From Brassica napus (Eukaryota; Streptophyta; Magnoliopsida; Brassicales; Brassicaceae), in the NCBI RefSeq assembly GCF_020379485.1, contig NC_063450.1, positions 47,148,681 through 47,212,680 on the forward strand: DNA of 64,000 nucleotides, given 5' to 3'. Numbering within the stretch: the stretch's first letter is position 1; the number at the start of each line of letters is the position of its first letter. Both the position numbers and the translations under genes were made by a program. The notes beneath the pieces are model-generated. The model was given only the letters and a program-made list of their open reading frames with translations. It ran no database searches and was not told where the DNA came from. This document shows positions 11,011 to 21,296 of the stretch, piece after piece.

Positions 11011-12289
11011 AGAATCTGAAAATTATGTTTTAAACATTTTTAGAACTGAAAAAAATACCACTAAGTTCATATAGGTATTTTATCAATAGTTACTATTTTT
11101 CCAAATTTTTTTGTTTGTAAAACTATTTATTAAATTTTATTTTCAAAAATATTAAAGGGTATTATAGGTAAAAATGACACAAAATAGATATTAGTTTAAA
11201 AGAACGTAGTTATCATTTTTTTTTGCTTAAAAAAAAACAATTTTCCCAAAATATTTCTAGAAATAAGAATAAGATATTGCCATGGTGGTTTTGGAAATAT
11301 AAATAACATTTTATTTACAAACAAAAAATTCCAAAACATTGAACATGAAAGCTTTTTTTTTACGTGGTGTGTTTGGAATTTATTATGTTCACTTGTAATT
11401 TTGATAGAAACTTTAATTATGACTGTATCTCAACTCTAAAACATGAGATTAGGCATGATGTTGCATTAAGTTTTGATTTAACAATTTTATAAAGGGTATA
11501 ACTCAAAATTGTAACTCAACCATAATACATGATAACTCAAACGTAAAATAAAAAAACTAAATTTAATACATGATTGGTGACATTTTTGAGTTATCTATGA
11601 GTTACACCTTTAACTCAAACTAAATCAATGTTATCACATGTTACCAATCAAAGCCTAAGTAGTCAAAATTTTTACATATGTTCAATTTTCAACCAAACAT
11701 GTACGAAACAAAAGCCAGCAGCGTACCATACAATTATGTTTATCCAATATAATATTCGCATGAATATATTCATTCTAACAAATTCATCTGTTGGGGTAAC
11801 ATCTTTTAACACTTGTCTCTTTTATATAAATATTATTGTTTCACCAATTTTTGTTATATACGTTTTTACCTTAATAGTTTTATGATCACTTAAATAGTTT
11901 TATGATCATATATATTACTTTTCATGTATTTTCACTATATTTTATTTTGCAATTTTTCCTTCTGTAATCTTAATATTCGAATGGAATGTTATAAAAACTA
12001 TGTATTTTATCATCATTTTTAGTTTATATATTTTCACATATAACCACTCTAAGCAATTCAGTGTTGATAATAGTGCAATAGACAACGATGACAAGATATT
12101 TGATTTTTAAGAATATTTATATATTCTTTATAGCATTAAACTAATTTTTGAAGGAATTATTAGTATTTTTATTTTAATAAAATTTTATATTATTAAAAAA
12201 TTGTGTTGTATTTTGTTATCTATCTAATTTTAGTATCAATTATAGTTTATTTTAAAATATCTCACTTTATATATAAAATTTAATATATA
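11011..12289. other. AT-rich intergenic region, probably Helitron body on the right
   Basis: No gene is seen. Around 11430-11660 there are inverted phrases of the kind acatgattggtgacat and gttatcacatgttaccaatc, suggestive of a small DNA element with poorly preserved ends. The right part probably belongs to the Helitron ending at 12323. Confidence 0.4.
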
Positions 12290-12323
12290 GTTTCTCCGCG
12301 AATTCGCGGGGTCCGAATCCTAG
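12290..12323 (+). mobile_element. Helitron 3' terminus
   Basis: The palindrome CCGCGAATTCGCGG (12296-12309) is followed 10 bp later by CTAG (12320-12323) and then T. A short GC-rich hairpin about 10 bp before CTRR, with insertion before T, is the diagnostic Helitron 3' end. The 5' end was not identified with confidence. Confidence 0.8.
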
Positions 12324-13266
12324 TTCAAATAAAAAAAATTGATTGGTAACCTTTTTACCGACGCGTTTCCGACGCGTCCGGAGACCATGCCAAAGAGTCA
12401 ATTCAAGCCAACCATTAAAGTAATTTTTTTGGATTTCAAGAGTACTTTAATTAAATTAAAATAACTGCCCGGATTATAAGACTAACCCTTTTGTTGTTAC
12501 GTATTATTTTCTAAAGTAAATATTTTCTTAAAAATAACTATGTAAATCGTTTCTTAATTTTAAAAATTAAAACATATTACTTATCAATTTCATTTTTGCA
12601 TAATTTAGTAAAATTAAAACTATTTTGCTTAATTTCCTTTCTGCTCCAACTATAGTCTTCTAGTTGATCTATTTCTGATGATTTATTCTTTTTTTTTCTG
12701 TATAAATCATCTACATATAATTGAAAGACATACTTTATGTATAATTGAAAACATCAATATATAATCCATGTAAAGCCAGCTTTGGGAACTAATATACTTC
12801 CTAAACAATTCTAAAAATGCAACCAGGCGTATGACGTGAATATATGTTCGAATTATAAATTCGAGTTTCTTTAATATAGAGAATAATAAAACTATAAATT
12901 AATCACATGATTGCCAAGTTTGTAGACCTTTGGAAAAGACAGGGTTCAATCAAAGGTATTATTAACCACAAATAATCAAACAAATTAAGATATATGATTT
13001 ACGATATTGTATTGTTGTTTTGGATGATAATCACGTGGCCAGGTCGTGATTAAGGTCCTAAATATGTCAAACTCTGTCTGCCACGTTGCAGACTAATGTA
13101 ACGATTTCACACCGACTGGTCTACGACTTTAATTTAAATCATAAAACGATGCTTTATAGTTAAATTGATTCAAAATATTTTAGTGACTTGACTTCTTTAG
13201 TTAATAAACATCTGCTAAAGTATCTAACTATGTTAAAAGATCGTTACAGTTAGAGCCTGTTAGGAG
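12324..13266. other. AT-rich intergenic region
   Basis: No gene, RNA or element boundary recognised. Confidence 0.4.
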
Positions 13267-13915
13267 GCTTCACACAGGCTTGGGCATTTTAATCGGGATC
13301 CGAAAATTCAAATTAGAACCGAACCGAAATTTACAAGTATTTTTTGGGTTTAATTTTTTTTATCAGAAAAAATTAGAGCTGAAAAGAACCGACCGAATAG
13401 ATCCGGATCCGAAAAAAATCGACCCAAATAGATCCGACCCGTTAAGAACGGATTTGTACTCGACTTAAAAACATGTATATCCAAAATTATATTTTTTTAT
13501 GTTCTATTTTATATATATTATTTTATTATTTAGTTGAAATATTTTTTTTAACAATATTTTTTATTATTTTGTAACATTTTTAAGTAATATGAAGCTTTAC
13601 AATGTAAAATTTAGAGTTTAACAATATTTTATTTTAATTATTAATAGTTTTATGTAAGTTATTTTGTAAAATTTTAGATATATATGAAAAATATCTAAAT
13701 TTGATGGAGTTGGATATGTCATGTCTTTTTTAGATCCTAAATACTGTAAATCGATCCGGTCCCGATATGGACCCAAAAAATTAAGAGTATTTTATGGATA
13801 TTTTAATTATAGACTTTAACCAGGTCTATCCGAACCGAAAATTTCTAAGTACATATTGGATCCAAATGTTTAAGATACAAAAAACCCGGACCCGAAATAA
13901 ATGCCTAGCTTCACA
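13267..13915. mobile_element. Second non-autonomous hAT element with target duplication
   Basis: The body is 13275-13907, from CAGGCTTGGGCATTT to AAATGCCTA. It is flanked by the 8-bp direct repeat gcttcaca (13267-13274 and 13908-13915). Subterminal regions carry gatccgaa and accgaacc words in both orientations around an AT-rich centre. Ends and composition resemble the element at 5152-5690, so both probably belong to related hAT families moved by a transposase coded elsewhere. Confidence 0.88.
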
Positions 13916-14048
13916 CTTCATGTAGTGTGATTTGATGTGGGGATAATTGTTGATGTGTTTAAACATAGTTTTAATTTTGATATATTCAAAAGAAAATATG
14001 AACAATATAGGTTTTATCAAAATATCTTTGAGAAATTCAATAGGATAG

Positions 14049-14306
14049 CATTTTTTTTAAGTTTTTGTTCTAAAAGTAGTCCTCAATGAGAAAAATGACC
14101 AAAATAAATTTTTTTAAAGGGTAAAGTACATTTTTACCTTAAGATTAACTAATCTAAACTTAGAGTTTAGAGTTAAGAAGTAGGGTTTTGGGGATAGAAT
14201 TTTAGATTTAAAAAAATAAAAATAAATATTAAAATTTTCTAAATAAAAAAGAGCTATCTTGGTCATTTTTTAGGATTATTTTTGTGACAAAAACTTAAAA
14301 AAGACT
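14049..14306. mobile_element. MITE with ~55-bp inverted ends (unexpanded relative of the 61-kb element)
   Basis: The left end (ttaagtttttgttctaaaag, then gaaaaatgaccaaaat) and the reverse complement of the right end (ttaagtttttgtcacaaaaa, then aaaaatgaccaagat) match over about 55 bp. In reverse complement the centre reads tatccccaaaaccctacttc, then ttaactctaaactctaag, matching the centre of the element at 60.9-61.35 kb. Non-coding. Confidence 0.75.
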
Positions 14307-15301
14307 ACGAAAGAATTGTCCAATATCTTTTATAGAATATGCAAAAAAAAAAGAATTTGGAGTCAGAATTTGTTCTGTTTGGGTTATATTCTATTTTTTT
14401 TTTTTTCATTTAGAAAACGATATGATATTCCATCAAGTGAAATATTTGAACTAGTTTAAATGTGGATTTGTCCTTTAAAAAAACAAGAACATATGGAAAA
14501 GAAAAAAAATGGAAAAGCAAAAAGAGATAGAAAAAAAAAGAGAATAAGAAAAAGAAAATGTTACAATCGGTTTCAGGAAACAGCACTTTCCATTACAATC
14601 GGTTTGAAGAAAAGATGATGTTTCCCTGAATTTAGAATTGTCCGTTTCTACATTTATTTCCAATCTTAAAATTCTCCCCATCTCATTCGGTTTTTGGAAA
14701 ATATAAAAGTAGTCGAATTATTTATGGGAACAAGTATAAATATCTTAAAATATTAGTAGTAAACAGAGTATGGTAATTGGTATATTCAGAATATTCCTGG
14801 TGATGTACCAATTTGACTTTTTTGATTATTTAAAATGGACGCATCTTTGAATTTTCCGGATGTGAGGGATATAGGTTATTTGATAAAATCCAACTTTTGA
14901 ATTTCTTGCCCAACGGCAATGAATGTGTTTTCTTTTCTGGATTTTTTTTATACACCCACAAATATTTTTCATTATACTAACAACACATAATTTCCAGAAC
15001 ATAATCATCGTATATGCTTACGTAATTAACAGATGGAGAAAATGGACAGAAAGAAAAGTAACAGAAATCAATTAGGAATGGTAACTGAAATATTAGATCT
15101 ATTAACTTCCAAAACTGACTCGTCTCGCACGCGCTTACGACCTTCACACGTGCCGCATCCCATCTTATAATATAAGCCGAAGCCGCCCGCTGCTTGATTC
15201 TCAATTCTTCCTTACACCAAACAAAACAAACAAAAAGCCCACAGCTTCTGTAGTAAATTGATTTCAACCGTCCGATCTTTCATCTCTACAGAGATCATCT
15301 G
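14307..15301. other. CBL1 upstream region
   Basis: No gene is seen. A purine-rich low-complexity stretch lies at about 14480-14560. A TATA-like tataatataa at about 15167 lies some 0.6 kb before the CBL1 start codon and could serve it if, as inferred, the leader holds an intron. Confidence 0.4.
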
Positions 15302-15360
15302 CCTCTCTCTCTCTCTCTTCTCTTTATTGTGCTGTCTCTCTCTCTCTCTCTCTCTCTCTG
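15302..15360 (+). promoter_or_regulatory. CT-microsatellite in the CBL1 leader
   Basis: Two (CT)n runs, at about 15303-15320 and 15334-15359, lie in the presumed 5' untranslated region of CBL1. CT-rich leaders near transcription starts are common in Arabidopsis-type promoters. A leader intron between about 15400 and 15770 is plausible (donor-like ggtgagtg; acceptor-like gggcag just before taaaatcg at about 15753) but cannot be proven from sequence alone. Confidence 0.5.
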
Positions 15361-15804
15361 GATCTCTCCGGCGAGCCGTTCTCTTAGGTTGGTGCTGGTG
15401 GTGAGTGTTTTCGCTTATGAGATTATTTACAATTTTTTTAAGAAATTCGTGATTTTGATTTCACGGCTGTTGAATTCTCGACGTGCCTACATTACCTTCT
15501 TTGATTCTCTACTTTCTGCTTTTTCGAATCGTGTTTCCTGGTATACGTTTTGAATCTCTTTTTGGATTCTAACAACTTTTGTGGTTCGAAATTTTGACGA
15601 AAGCTGTTGAGATTCTAGACGATCATCGTACCATTGTTGTGATTTATTATACATTACGTTGATGTTCTGTGTTTTAATTCAAACTCTCATGTTCTGTTTC
15701 TCTAGAATATGTGAAGATTCTAAAAAAAAAAAGATGTTTGTGATTATGGGCAGTAAAATCGAAGCTTTAGCATCCTCAGAATCTGTCTGTTGGCATCTCT
15801 GTAA

Positions 15805-17793
15805 ATGGGCTGCTTCCACTCCAAAATAGCAAGAGAATTCCGTGGACACGAAGACCCTGTCAAGCTTGCCTCCGAGACTGCCTGTATGTTTACTACTTTG
15901 TTCCTAATTCATTCCTTTTTGCATGTTTGAGGATTCATTGTCTAGTTTATATGTTGACCTTTCTTCTCTGCTCATTGGTTTAGTTTAAATAATCTGTTTT
16001 TCAGGGTCCTTTATTCATAATCTTGTATCCAATTTACTATACGTCCCTTAGTTTCAACATGTTTCTTGTTAGTTGTTAGTTGTTACCAATACCATCACCT
16101 GATCTTTGTTCATGTCAGTTTACTATATTTTTATGGTCAAGAATGGTTTCTGACTCCTTGCTTTCTATTAATATCCAAAAAGTTTCAAAGTAGATTAATC
16201 TTTTTTTTTTTTTGTGTCTGGTTGCTGGTACTTTTCTGTTGATCTTGCAGTGTGGCTTTTTTTCTCTTTTTCCAGTTAGTGTGAGTGAGGTTGAAGCATT
16301 GTTTGAGCTGTTCAAGAGCATAAGCAGTTCCGTTGTTGATGATGGTTTGATCCACAAGGTACCTACCTACATAAAGATTTTGATAAAATTATTTTTCTTT
16401 GGACCCCATTTTGATCTTTTCATGACCCCACTCTAGTACTCTTTTTCCTCTTTACGCTATTCATCTACAGTAGTTCTCCACTTCGTTGACTTTAACCAAT
16501 TTATTAGAACAACAATAATGATTTCTCCATGCTAGTACTATCTGTCTGTTCCATATTGCACCACTAATTCAATGAATCATAGCCCTTGATGTTTGACTTG
16601 AATTTTCTTATTATATATTAGATTGCTTTTGGTTTTGAATTATGAGGCTTTCTTCATGGCCTCACTTTCTTTATCTTTGTGTGTGTTTATAATACTTCCT
16701 TCACGTGTGTGCGTGCGTGCAGGAAGAGTTTCAACTTGCCTTGTTCAAGAACCGGAAGAAGGAGAATCTATTTGCTAACAGGGTATACTCTAAGTTTCCT
16801 CACGCTTTTAATAAATTTATTATTCTTGAAGAGTAATATGTTAATTAAACTAAGTAATCATTCTCCGTTGCAGATATTTGATATGTTTGATGTTAAACGA
16901 AAAGGAGTGATTGATTTCGGCGACTTTGTCAGGTCACTCAATGTTTTCCATCCCAATGCTTCTTTAGAAGACAAAATCGATTGTAAGTTTACGACATGAA
17001 GAGAGTTTTATATCTATTATTTTATCTAATGATGTAACGTTTTATATGTATTATTACTTCTGGAAGCTTTTGTGTGAAGAAGTTCTATTGATATTGATCT
17101 ACGTTTTTATCTTTTTTTCTCTCAGTTACGTTTAGGCTTTACGACATGGACTGTACGGGTTTCATTGAACGACAAGAGGTAACAACACTATGCATTCTGT
17201 ATTCTTTTGCATTTTTGCGAGTTAAGCTATGAATACTGATAATGAAAGATGTTCGCTAAGTTGGAACAATGTTCTTGATTATGCATCCCTTACTTAAAAT
17301 ATCCTTGCAGGAAAAATCATTATTGTGTGTGATATGTATGCAGGTGAAGCAAATGTTGATCGCCCTTCTGTGTGAATCTGAAATGAAGTTGGCTGATGAA
17401 ACCATAGAGATAATACTAGATAAGGTTTGTGATGGTCTGTTGAATTATAAAGTTTTTGTCTTTCTAGAATTTTTACATTTTGAGCTCAAGTTTTAAGTTT
17501 CGTTATCTTTCATTCATGAACAGACATTTGAAGATGCAGACGTGAATCGGGATGGAAAGATTGATAAACTAGAGTGGAGCGATTTCGTGAACAAGAACCC
17601 ATCACTACTTAAGATCATGACCCTCCCATATCTCAGGTATTCATGGGAACCAGAACTCAAGTATACTAGAAAAGTTTAAGAAATGAAATGGCAGATAAGT
17701 TTTCTTAACGTATGCATAAATCTACGCAGGGATATAACGACAACGTTTCCAAGCTTTATCTTTAACTCGGAGGTGGATGAGATTGTCAAATGA
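15805..17793 (+). CDS. CBL1: Calcineurin B-like calcium sensor CBL1
   Basis: CBL1 is a plasma-membrane calcium sensor that binds CIPK kinases and relays drought, salt, cold and nutrient signals. Eight coding exons join in frame: 15805-15883, 16276-16358, 16723-16782, 16874-16982, 17126-17178, 17344-17424, 17524-17636 and 17730-17793. They total 642 nt, giving 213 residues, the family length. All introns are GT-AG. The N-terminus MGCFHS carries Gly2 for N-myristoylation and Cys3 for S-acylation. EF-hand loops are seen, for example [25 protein letters not shown] and [13 protein letters not shown]. The C-terminus [15 protein letters not shown] is typical. CBL9 is the close paralogue; FHSK at the N-terminus and the neighbours (PPR At4g17616, DXO1 At4g17620) favour CBL1 (At4g17615). 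Confidence 0.95.
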
Positions 17794-18430
17794 AGAAACA
17801 AAACCGTTTTACAAATGGTTGGACCGCACAAGAGAGAACCAAGACCAAGTTCTGAGTTGATCGGTGTAGTCGACAACAACTGTTTGCAAACACACACAGT
17901 AGATCATATTTTTTTTGCTTCAAATTGTTTCTCTTACATAGTATATTTCATATTCTGGGTTCCTATTTTCTTCTCAGAACATTTTTGAAATCCTTGGTTT
18001 TTTTTAGCTTTAAATAGAGCGCAAATCACCAATTCTCTACGTCATGTATACATAGAAAATGTTTTACGAGTTTGTACATAGCACACATCAATACGTTTGT
18101 AAAGATTAAAGATTTTACGCATACAAAAAGAAAAAAAAGATTTGTTATGTTAAATCGTAGGTCTCTGATTATTCCAATTGAATCTTATAACTGCCAAAAC
18201 TGTAAAGTAAGATTTTATTGAGCCCTTTTACCGTAAAAACAAAAAGTTACAAATGTCTCTGGACCAAATGAAATTTACGGTTTTGCCACTCGTCCTCTCT
18301 CTCGACTCCCCGAGTTCCGACCAATTTAGGGTTCTTCACATCCCTCTCATTTGCTAAATTCTAGATTCAGATATCTGTGTTTCAAAAAAAAAAAAAAAAA
18401 GTGTTTCAAAAAAAAAAGATATCTACACTG
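17794..18430. other. CBL1-PPR intergenic region
   Basis: This holds the CBL1 3' untranslated region and the short upstream region of the PPR gene. Two adjacent A-runs lie just before the PPR ATG (about 18383-18418). No other feature was seen. Confidence 0.5.
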
Positions 18431-20371
18431 ATGTTTAGGAAACGGAACTTTGTCATTGAATCGATTCGTCGCATAGCTAGCACGTCTTCGAAACCAGCCC
18501 TGTTCTCCAGCACTAGTGTTCAACCTGCTAGACTAAGCTGGGAAGCTTCTTCACAAGTGATTCTCAAGAAGAAGCTCGAAACAGCTCTCAAGCATCACCT
18601 TGTGGATGACGCATGGGACGTGTTCAAAGATTACAAACGTCTCTACGGGTTTCCAGATAGTTCCATCATGAACAGGTTCGTCACTGTGTTTTCTTACTCC
18701 TCCGATTCCGCTTGGCTTTGCAAGGCTGATGATCTCTCTCGCTTAGCTTTAAAGCAGAACTCAGGTCTTGTCAACTCCGATGCGTTAACTAAGTTGTTAC
18801 TGTCTCTAGCGAGAGCTCAGATGTCTGAATCCGCTTGTAACATACTCCGCACAATGCTGGAGAAGGGATTTGCTGTAACCTCTGATGTGTTGAGGCTTGT
18901 GGTTATGCATATGGTGAAATCAGAGGTCGGGACTTGCTTAGCTTCGAATTATTTGGTTCAGTTTTGTCATCGTTTTATGGAACTAAAAAGGAACAGTAAT
19001 GTGATGAAGCCTGATACGGTCTTGTTTAATCTCGTGCTTGGTTCTTGTGTGAGATTTGGTTTCTCTCTCAAAGGCCAAGAGCTCATCGAGCTGATGGCCA
19101 AAGCCGATGTCGTTGCGGATGGGCACTCGATTGTGATCATGTCTTGCGTTTACGAAATGAATGGCATGAGAGACGAGTTGAAGAAGCTCAAGGAAGGTAT
19201 CGGTCACGTGCCGAGTCAGCTTCTTTGTCACTATCGTCGTTTGTATGATAATTTGTTAAGCCTTGAGTTCAAGTTTGATGACATTGGTTCCGCGGGTCGG
19301 CTTGTGTTAGATATATGCAAGAAGAGCAAGGACTTGCCTTCGGTTCAGAATCTTGAAAAGGTTATGGTTTTGCCTGTTGGGTCTCACCATATCAGATCCG
19401 GTTTAAAGATTCGGATTTCACCTGAGATTTTGCAGAGAGATTCATCTCTTGGAGTGGATAGCGAAGCGACCTTTGTCAGTTGCGCAGATTCCAAGCTTGG
19501 TGTCACGAACAAGACTCTTGCTAAGTTGGTATATGGTTACAAGAGACGTGAGAACCTCCCTGAGCTTTCAAAGCTTCTGTTCTCGGTGGGTGGAACCAAG
19601 CTATGTGCTGATGTCATTGATGCTTGTGTTGCTGTTGGTTGGTTAGAAGCTGCTCACGATATTCTTGACGACATGGTTTCCGCTGGCAATCCCATGGACT
19701 TGGTTACATATAGAAAGGTCTTGTCTGGTTATCACAAGAGCAAGATGTTGAGAAACGCCGAGGTTCTTGTGAGACAAATGACCAAAGCCGGTTTAGTTAC
19801 AGATCCTTCAGATGAGATTAAAGATTGTGAAAACACAGAGCTCAGGGCGCTATTGGTTCCGGAGATCAACGCAGGAGAGCAAAGGAAAGTTCCGAGCACG
19901 CTCTACGAGCTGAACTCGTCTCTCTACTACTTCTGCAAAGCCAAAATGCAAGAAGACGCCGTGACGACCTACCGTAAAATCCAGAAGATGAAAACAATCT
20001 CACCGACTGTGCAAAGCTATTGGATCTTGGTCGACATGTACTCGTCTCTCGGCATGTACCGGGAGATCACAGTCGCGTGGGGAGATATCAAAAGGAACGT
20101 GGCGAGCAGAGACTTGGAGGTAACGCAAGATCTGTTGGAGAAGCTTGTGGTGAACTTCCTGAGAGGTGGGTATTTTGAGAGAGTGATGGAGGTTATAAGT
20201 TACATGAAGGAGAAGGGTATGTATAATGATGTAGCTATGTATAAGAATGAGTACCTTAAGGTTCATAAGAATCTATACAGAACCTTGAAAGCAGCTGATG
20301 CTGTGACAGAGGCTCAAGCGCAGAGGGTTGAGCATGTTAAGGCCTTCAGGAAACTTGTTGGTATAGTATGA
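18431..20371 (+). CDS. Pentatricopeptide repeat protein (At4g17616-like), probably mitochondrial
   Basis: This is an uninterrupted 646-residue frame, as usual for PPR genes, which are mostly intronless. PPR proteins bind organellar RNA in processing, editing or translation. The start MFRKRNFVIESIRRIASTSS is Arg- and Ser-rich with almost no acidic residues, as in a mitochondrial presequence. The frame is open 18 codons further upstream but has no ATG there, only GTG at 18377. Degenerate 35-residue helical repeats run through the body, for example near residues 395-470 (LVTYRKVLSGYHKSKMLRNA) and 505-610 (VQSYWILVDMYSSLGMYREI). No E, DYW or SMR domain is visible at the C-terminus, so it looks like a P-class member. 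The RNA target is unknown. Confidence 0.9.
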   Translation: MFRKRNFVIESIRRIASTSSKPALFSSTSVQPARLSWEASSQVILKKKLETALKHHLVDDAWDVFKDYKRLYGFPDSSIMNRFVTVFSYSSDSAWLCKADDLSRLALKQNSGLVNSDALTKLLLSLARAQMSESACNILRTMLEKGFAVTSDVLRLVVMHMVKSEVGTCLASNYLVQFCHRFMELKRNSNVMKPDTVLFNLVLGSCVRFGFSLKGQELIELMAKADVVADGHSIVIMSCVYEMNGMRDELKKLKEGIGHVPSQLLCHYRRLYDNLLSLEFKFDDIGSAGRLVLDICKKSKDLPSVQNLEKVMVLPVGSHHIRSGLKIRISPEILQRDSSLGVDSEATFVSCADSKLGVTNKTLAKLVYGYKRRENLPELSKLLFSVGGTKLCADVIDACVAVGWLEAAHDILDDMVSAGNPMDLVTYRKVLSGYHKSKMLRNAEVLVRQMTKAGLVTDPSDEIKDCENTELRALLVPEINAGEQRKVPSTLYELNSSLYYFCKAKMQEDAVTTYRKIQKMKTISPTVQSYWILVDMYSSLGMYREITVAWGDIKRNVASRDLEVTQDLLEKLVVNFLRGGYFERVMEVISYMKEKGMYNDVAMYKNEYLKVHKNLYRTLKAADAVTEAQAQRVEHVKAFRKLVGIV

Positions 20372-21296
20372 TTATATATCTTAGTGGCTTCTTCTAATCT
20401 TCTTTTTCTCAATGGTCTTTTCCTCGCTGGTATATTTTTGGGGGTTTGGATTCAAATGGTACAGCTGCTTGTAGACTCTTTGAAACCACCAATCGACTGA
20501 ACTTTCTCGGCTTCATTTGGAGTGAATCCTTGTTTACCGTTAATAGGAATGTTTTGCTCTCTACGTAGTTGGAGAGAACCTTTCAGTACTTGTCGGGCCT
20601 TGAAGGACGACCGTGATGCCTACACGGTTGTTATGGAGACGTCTGTTGTCGAAAAAGTCACTAACAGGGTGGTCATGCGCATAGCCAAGTGAAATATAGA
20701 CCTATAGCCTCCACAATTTTTGGTAATAATTTACATAGAAATAAATCTCTAAATTTGTAAAAATATTTTTTCTAGAAACTTTACTAAATTGTTATATTCT
20801 CTAAATTCTCTTGAGGGCTCCTGGATGTGAATGCTGAAGACATAAACATGAATTCAAGGGAATATGAAACATGAATTGTGTCTAAAGTGTGAAATTATAA
20901 AAAGCGTAATATCTGTTTCTTTCATTCAAATTTCAGCATTTCATGCAAAATTGACAACAAAGGTTGTGTGTAAATGTTGACGGTGTACAGTCCAAAAGGA
21001 TTACATGGAATTTTCTGAAGTCAACCCAAAGTTGAATGCATGTAGAGAATATTATTCTAAAATACAGAGGGTTACTTGGTAATTTCAGTAAAGTTACACT
21101 CGCGTTTGATAAATAAATTAAAAAGAAGCTAAATGGACCTGATTCGTTTCGACATTTACATTGAAAGCCCAAAGCTCACCAAAACACGAGTTAACTCGTG
21201 AAGTAACTCGCTATGTCGTTACTTGTAATTCTCGATTCGGATCGGAAACTCTCTGTGATGGACTGAAACCTAACCCCAAAACCTTTTTCTTTTGTG
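20372..21296. other. PPR-DXO1 intergenic region
   Basis: It contains the PPR 3' untranslated region and the DXO1 promoter. A moderately GC-rich part at about 20500-20700 has no open frame of note. No mobile element ends were recognised. Confidence 0.4.

Noticed and set aside
18377..18430. N-terminal extension of the PPR protein (MFQKKKKK-like)
   Set aside because: It begins at GTG, not ATG, and is translated A-run. The ATG at 18431 starts a normal mitochondrial presequence.
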